This document shows positions 5,298 to 5,791 of a stretch of 5,791 nucleotides of DNA, one piece after another. Under the pieces are notes generated by a model, which did no database searches, had not been told where the DNA came from, and saw only the letters and a list, made by a program, of their open reading frames with translations. Each line of letters begins with the position of its first letter. Positions within the stretch are counted from its first letter, which is position 1. Both the position numbers and the translations under genes were made by a program. This stretch comes from Bacteroidota bacterium (GTDB taxonomy: Bacteria > Bacteroidota > Bacteroidia > Sphingobacteriales > Sphingobacteriaceae), in NCBI GenBank assembly GCA_025355225.1, contig JANYAB010000035.1, forward strand, positions 1 through 5,791, written 5' to 3'.

Positions 5298-5533
5298 GCT
5301 TATTTATAATCAGGAGTTGTTTATAATCAGGCCTTTAAGATATAAAATTAAATGGATATTTAAGATTTATTTCAGAAGAGCAGTTTTTTGTCCTTTGATT
5401 GGATTACTCTCTGAACCGGGTGGAATTTTATCCCTGGTTGATTTTTTTCGAACTATTTTTTGGAGAATTTAAGGGATATAGCGACAATCGGGTGCGAAGC
5501 AGGTTGTTGGATTTTTTTATTAAACTTGTAATC
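5298..5533. other. Divergent intergenic region between permease and OsmC-family genes
   Basis: These 236 AT-rich bases must hold both promoters. The permease side holds the direct repeat at 5303-5331. On the plus side, TATTTTTTG (5454-5462) resembles TAnnTTTG with one extra base, and a TTG occurs at 5438-5440, but the 13-base spacing is too short for the usual pair. I see no open frame, hairpin terminator or RNA gene. Confidence 0.5.
5303..5331. repeat. 12-base direct repeat before the permease start
   Basis: TTTATAATCAGG occurs exactly at 5303-5314 and again at 5320-5331, with AGTTG between, a 17-base period. Read on the minus strand, two copies of CCTGATTATAAA lie in the leader immediately before the permease, the nearer one ending five bases from ATG. 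It could be a regulator or leader element or a simple local duplication. Confidence 0.7.
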
Positions 5534-5791
5534 ATGAATGCAACAGAACTCAAAAACCTTCAAGCCCCGCTCAAAGATAAATACAGGGAGCAGCCGGAGT
5601 CAGCTATTATTACATTAAAAGCTGAAGGAAAGATCGGCGAAGGCATTTCCTGTAAAGTGGAAACCGGCAAATCCATCGTAGAAGCAGGGTTGCATCCTGC
5701 TACAGGGGGGACAGGCATGCTTGCATGCTCCGGCGACATGCTGTTGGAAGCACTGGTGGCTTGCGCTGGCGTTACCTTACAAGCAGTGGCT
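5534..5791 (+). CDS. OsmC-family protein, 3' end outside the window
   Basis: ATG at 5534 opens a frame that runs to the right edge without a stop (86 codons). The translation begins MNATELKNLQ and contains LHPATGGTG (53-61), ACSGDMLLEALVACAGVTLQ (64-83). This is the characteristic N-terminal half of the OsmC/Ohr fold, in the subgroup with the HPATGG and CSGDMLLEAL blocks. OsmC/Ohr members reduce organic or other hydroperoxides in the cytoplasm using a pair of cysteines. C77 in the ALVAC helix is at the expected peroxidatic position; C65 and C40 are additional. The partner cysteine would be further along, outside the window, so peroxidase activity cannot be judged. No Shine-Dalgarno is visible before ATG, as for several starts in this window. 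A run of six G at 5705-5710 keeps the frame and fits the family alignment. Confidence 0.88.
   Translation, partial: MNATELKNLQAPLKDKYREQPESAIITLKAEGKIGEGISCKVETGKSIVEAGLHPATGGTGMLACSGDMLLEALVACAGVTLQAVA

Noticed and set aside
5521..5528. TAAACTTG as the -7 promoter element of the OsmC-family gene
   Set aside because: It is five bases from the ATG, so transcription would start in or after the start codon, and no -33 element is spaced correctly.
5705..5710. Run of six G as a frameshift site
   Set aside because: The frame on both sides gives a continuous family match (HPATGG then CSGDMLLEAL), so there is no sign of a frameshift.
5715..5728. GCATGC-TT-GCATGC palindromic pair as a regulatory site
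   Set aside because: It lies inside conserved OsmC-family coding sequence and is explained by codons for GMLAC.

Overview
The window looks like ordinary chromosomal DNA from a Bacteroidota bacterium, most likely a Sphingobacteriaceae member (Mucilaginibacter/Pedobacter type). This rests on the protein families present (a DUF5777 beta-barrel, a Pro/Ala-linker OmpA lipoprotein, a tandem-Usp protein), on AT-rich intergenic DNA, and on starts that mostly lack a clear Shine-Dalgarno sequence. The genus is an inference; no marker gene settles it.

Layout, left to right. (a) 1-1193, plus strand: the 3' part of a DUF5777-type outer-membrane barrel gene, 28 bases, a small Rieske [2Fe-2S] lipoprotein gene, then a strong intrinsic terminator. 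This appears to be the tail of a redox-related operon whose upstream part is outside the window. (b) 1194-1358: a spacer holding a CACGAAG/ACACAAAG-type repeat and the terminator of the next gene. (c) 1359-1892, minus strand: an OmpA-domain lipoprotein. (d) 2108-2503, plus strand: a small DUF1801 protein, convergent with (e) 2527-3363, minus strand: a two-domain universal stress protein. (f) 3364-3722: 359 bases of very AT-rich non-coding DNA with a dyad, a hairpin and short direct repeats. (g) 3723-3793, plus strand: tRNA-Gln(CUG). (h) 3948-5297, minus strand: a 12-helix APC-superfamily amino acid permease with a 12-base direct repeat just before its start. (i) 5298-5533: a divergent intergenic region. 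(j) 5534 to the right edge, plus strand: the 5' part of an OsmC-family gene.

Apart from the barrel/Rieske pair, the genes look like independent single-gene units, given their alternating strands, own terminators and sizeable spacers. The general theme is envelope and stress physiology (OmpA, Usp, OsmC) plus amino acid transport. I see no mobile element, CRISPR array, toxin-antitoxin pair or defence cassette, and no convincing undescribed multi-gene system. The points most worth a second look are the Rieske lipoprotein without disulfide cysteines next to the barrel, the CACGAAG-type repeat, the substituted OmpA peptidoglycan-binding site, and the repeats and dyads upstream of the permease and stress-protein genes.
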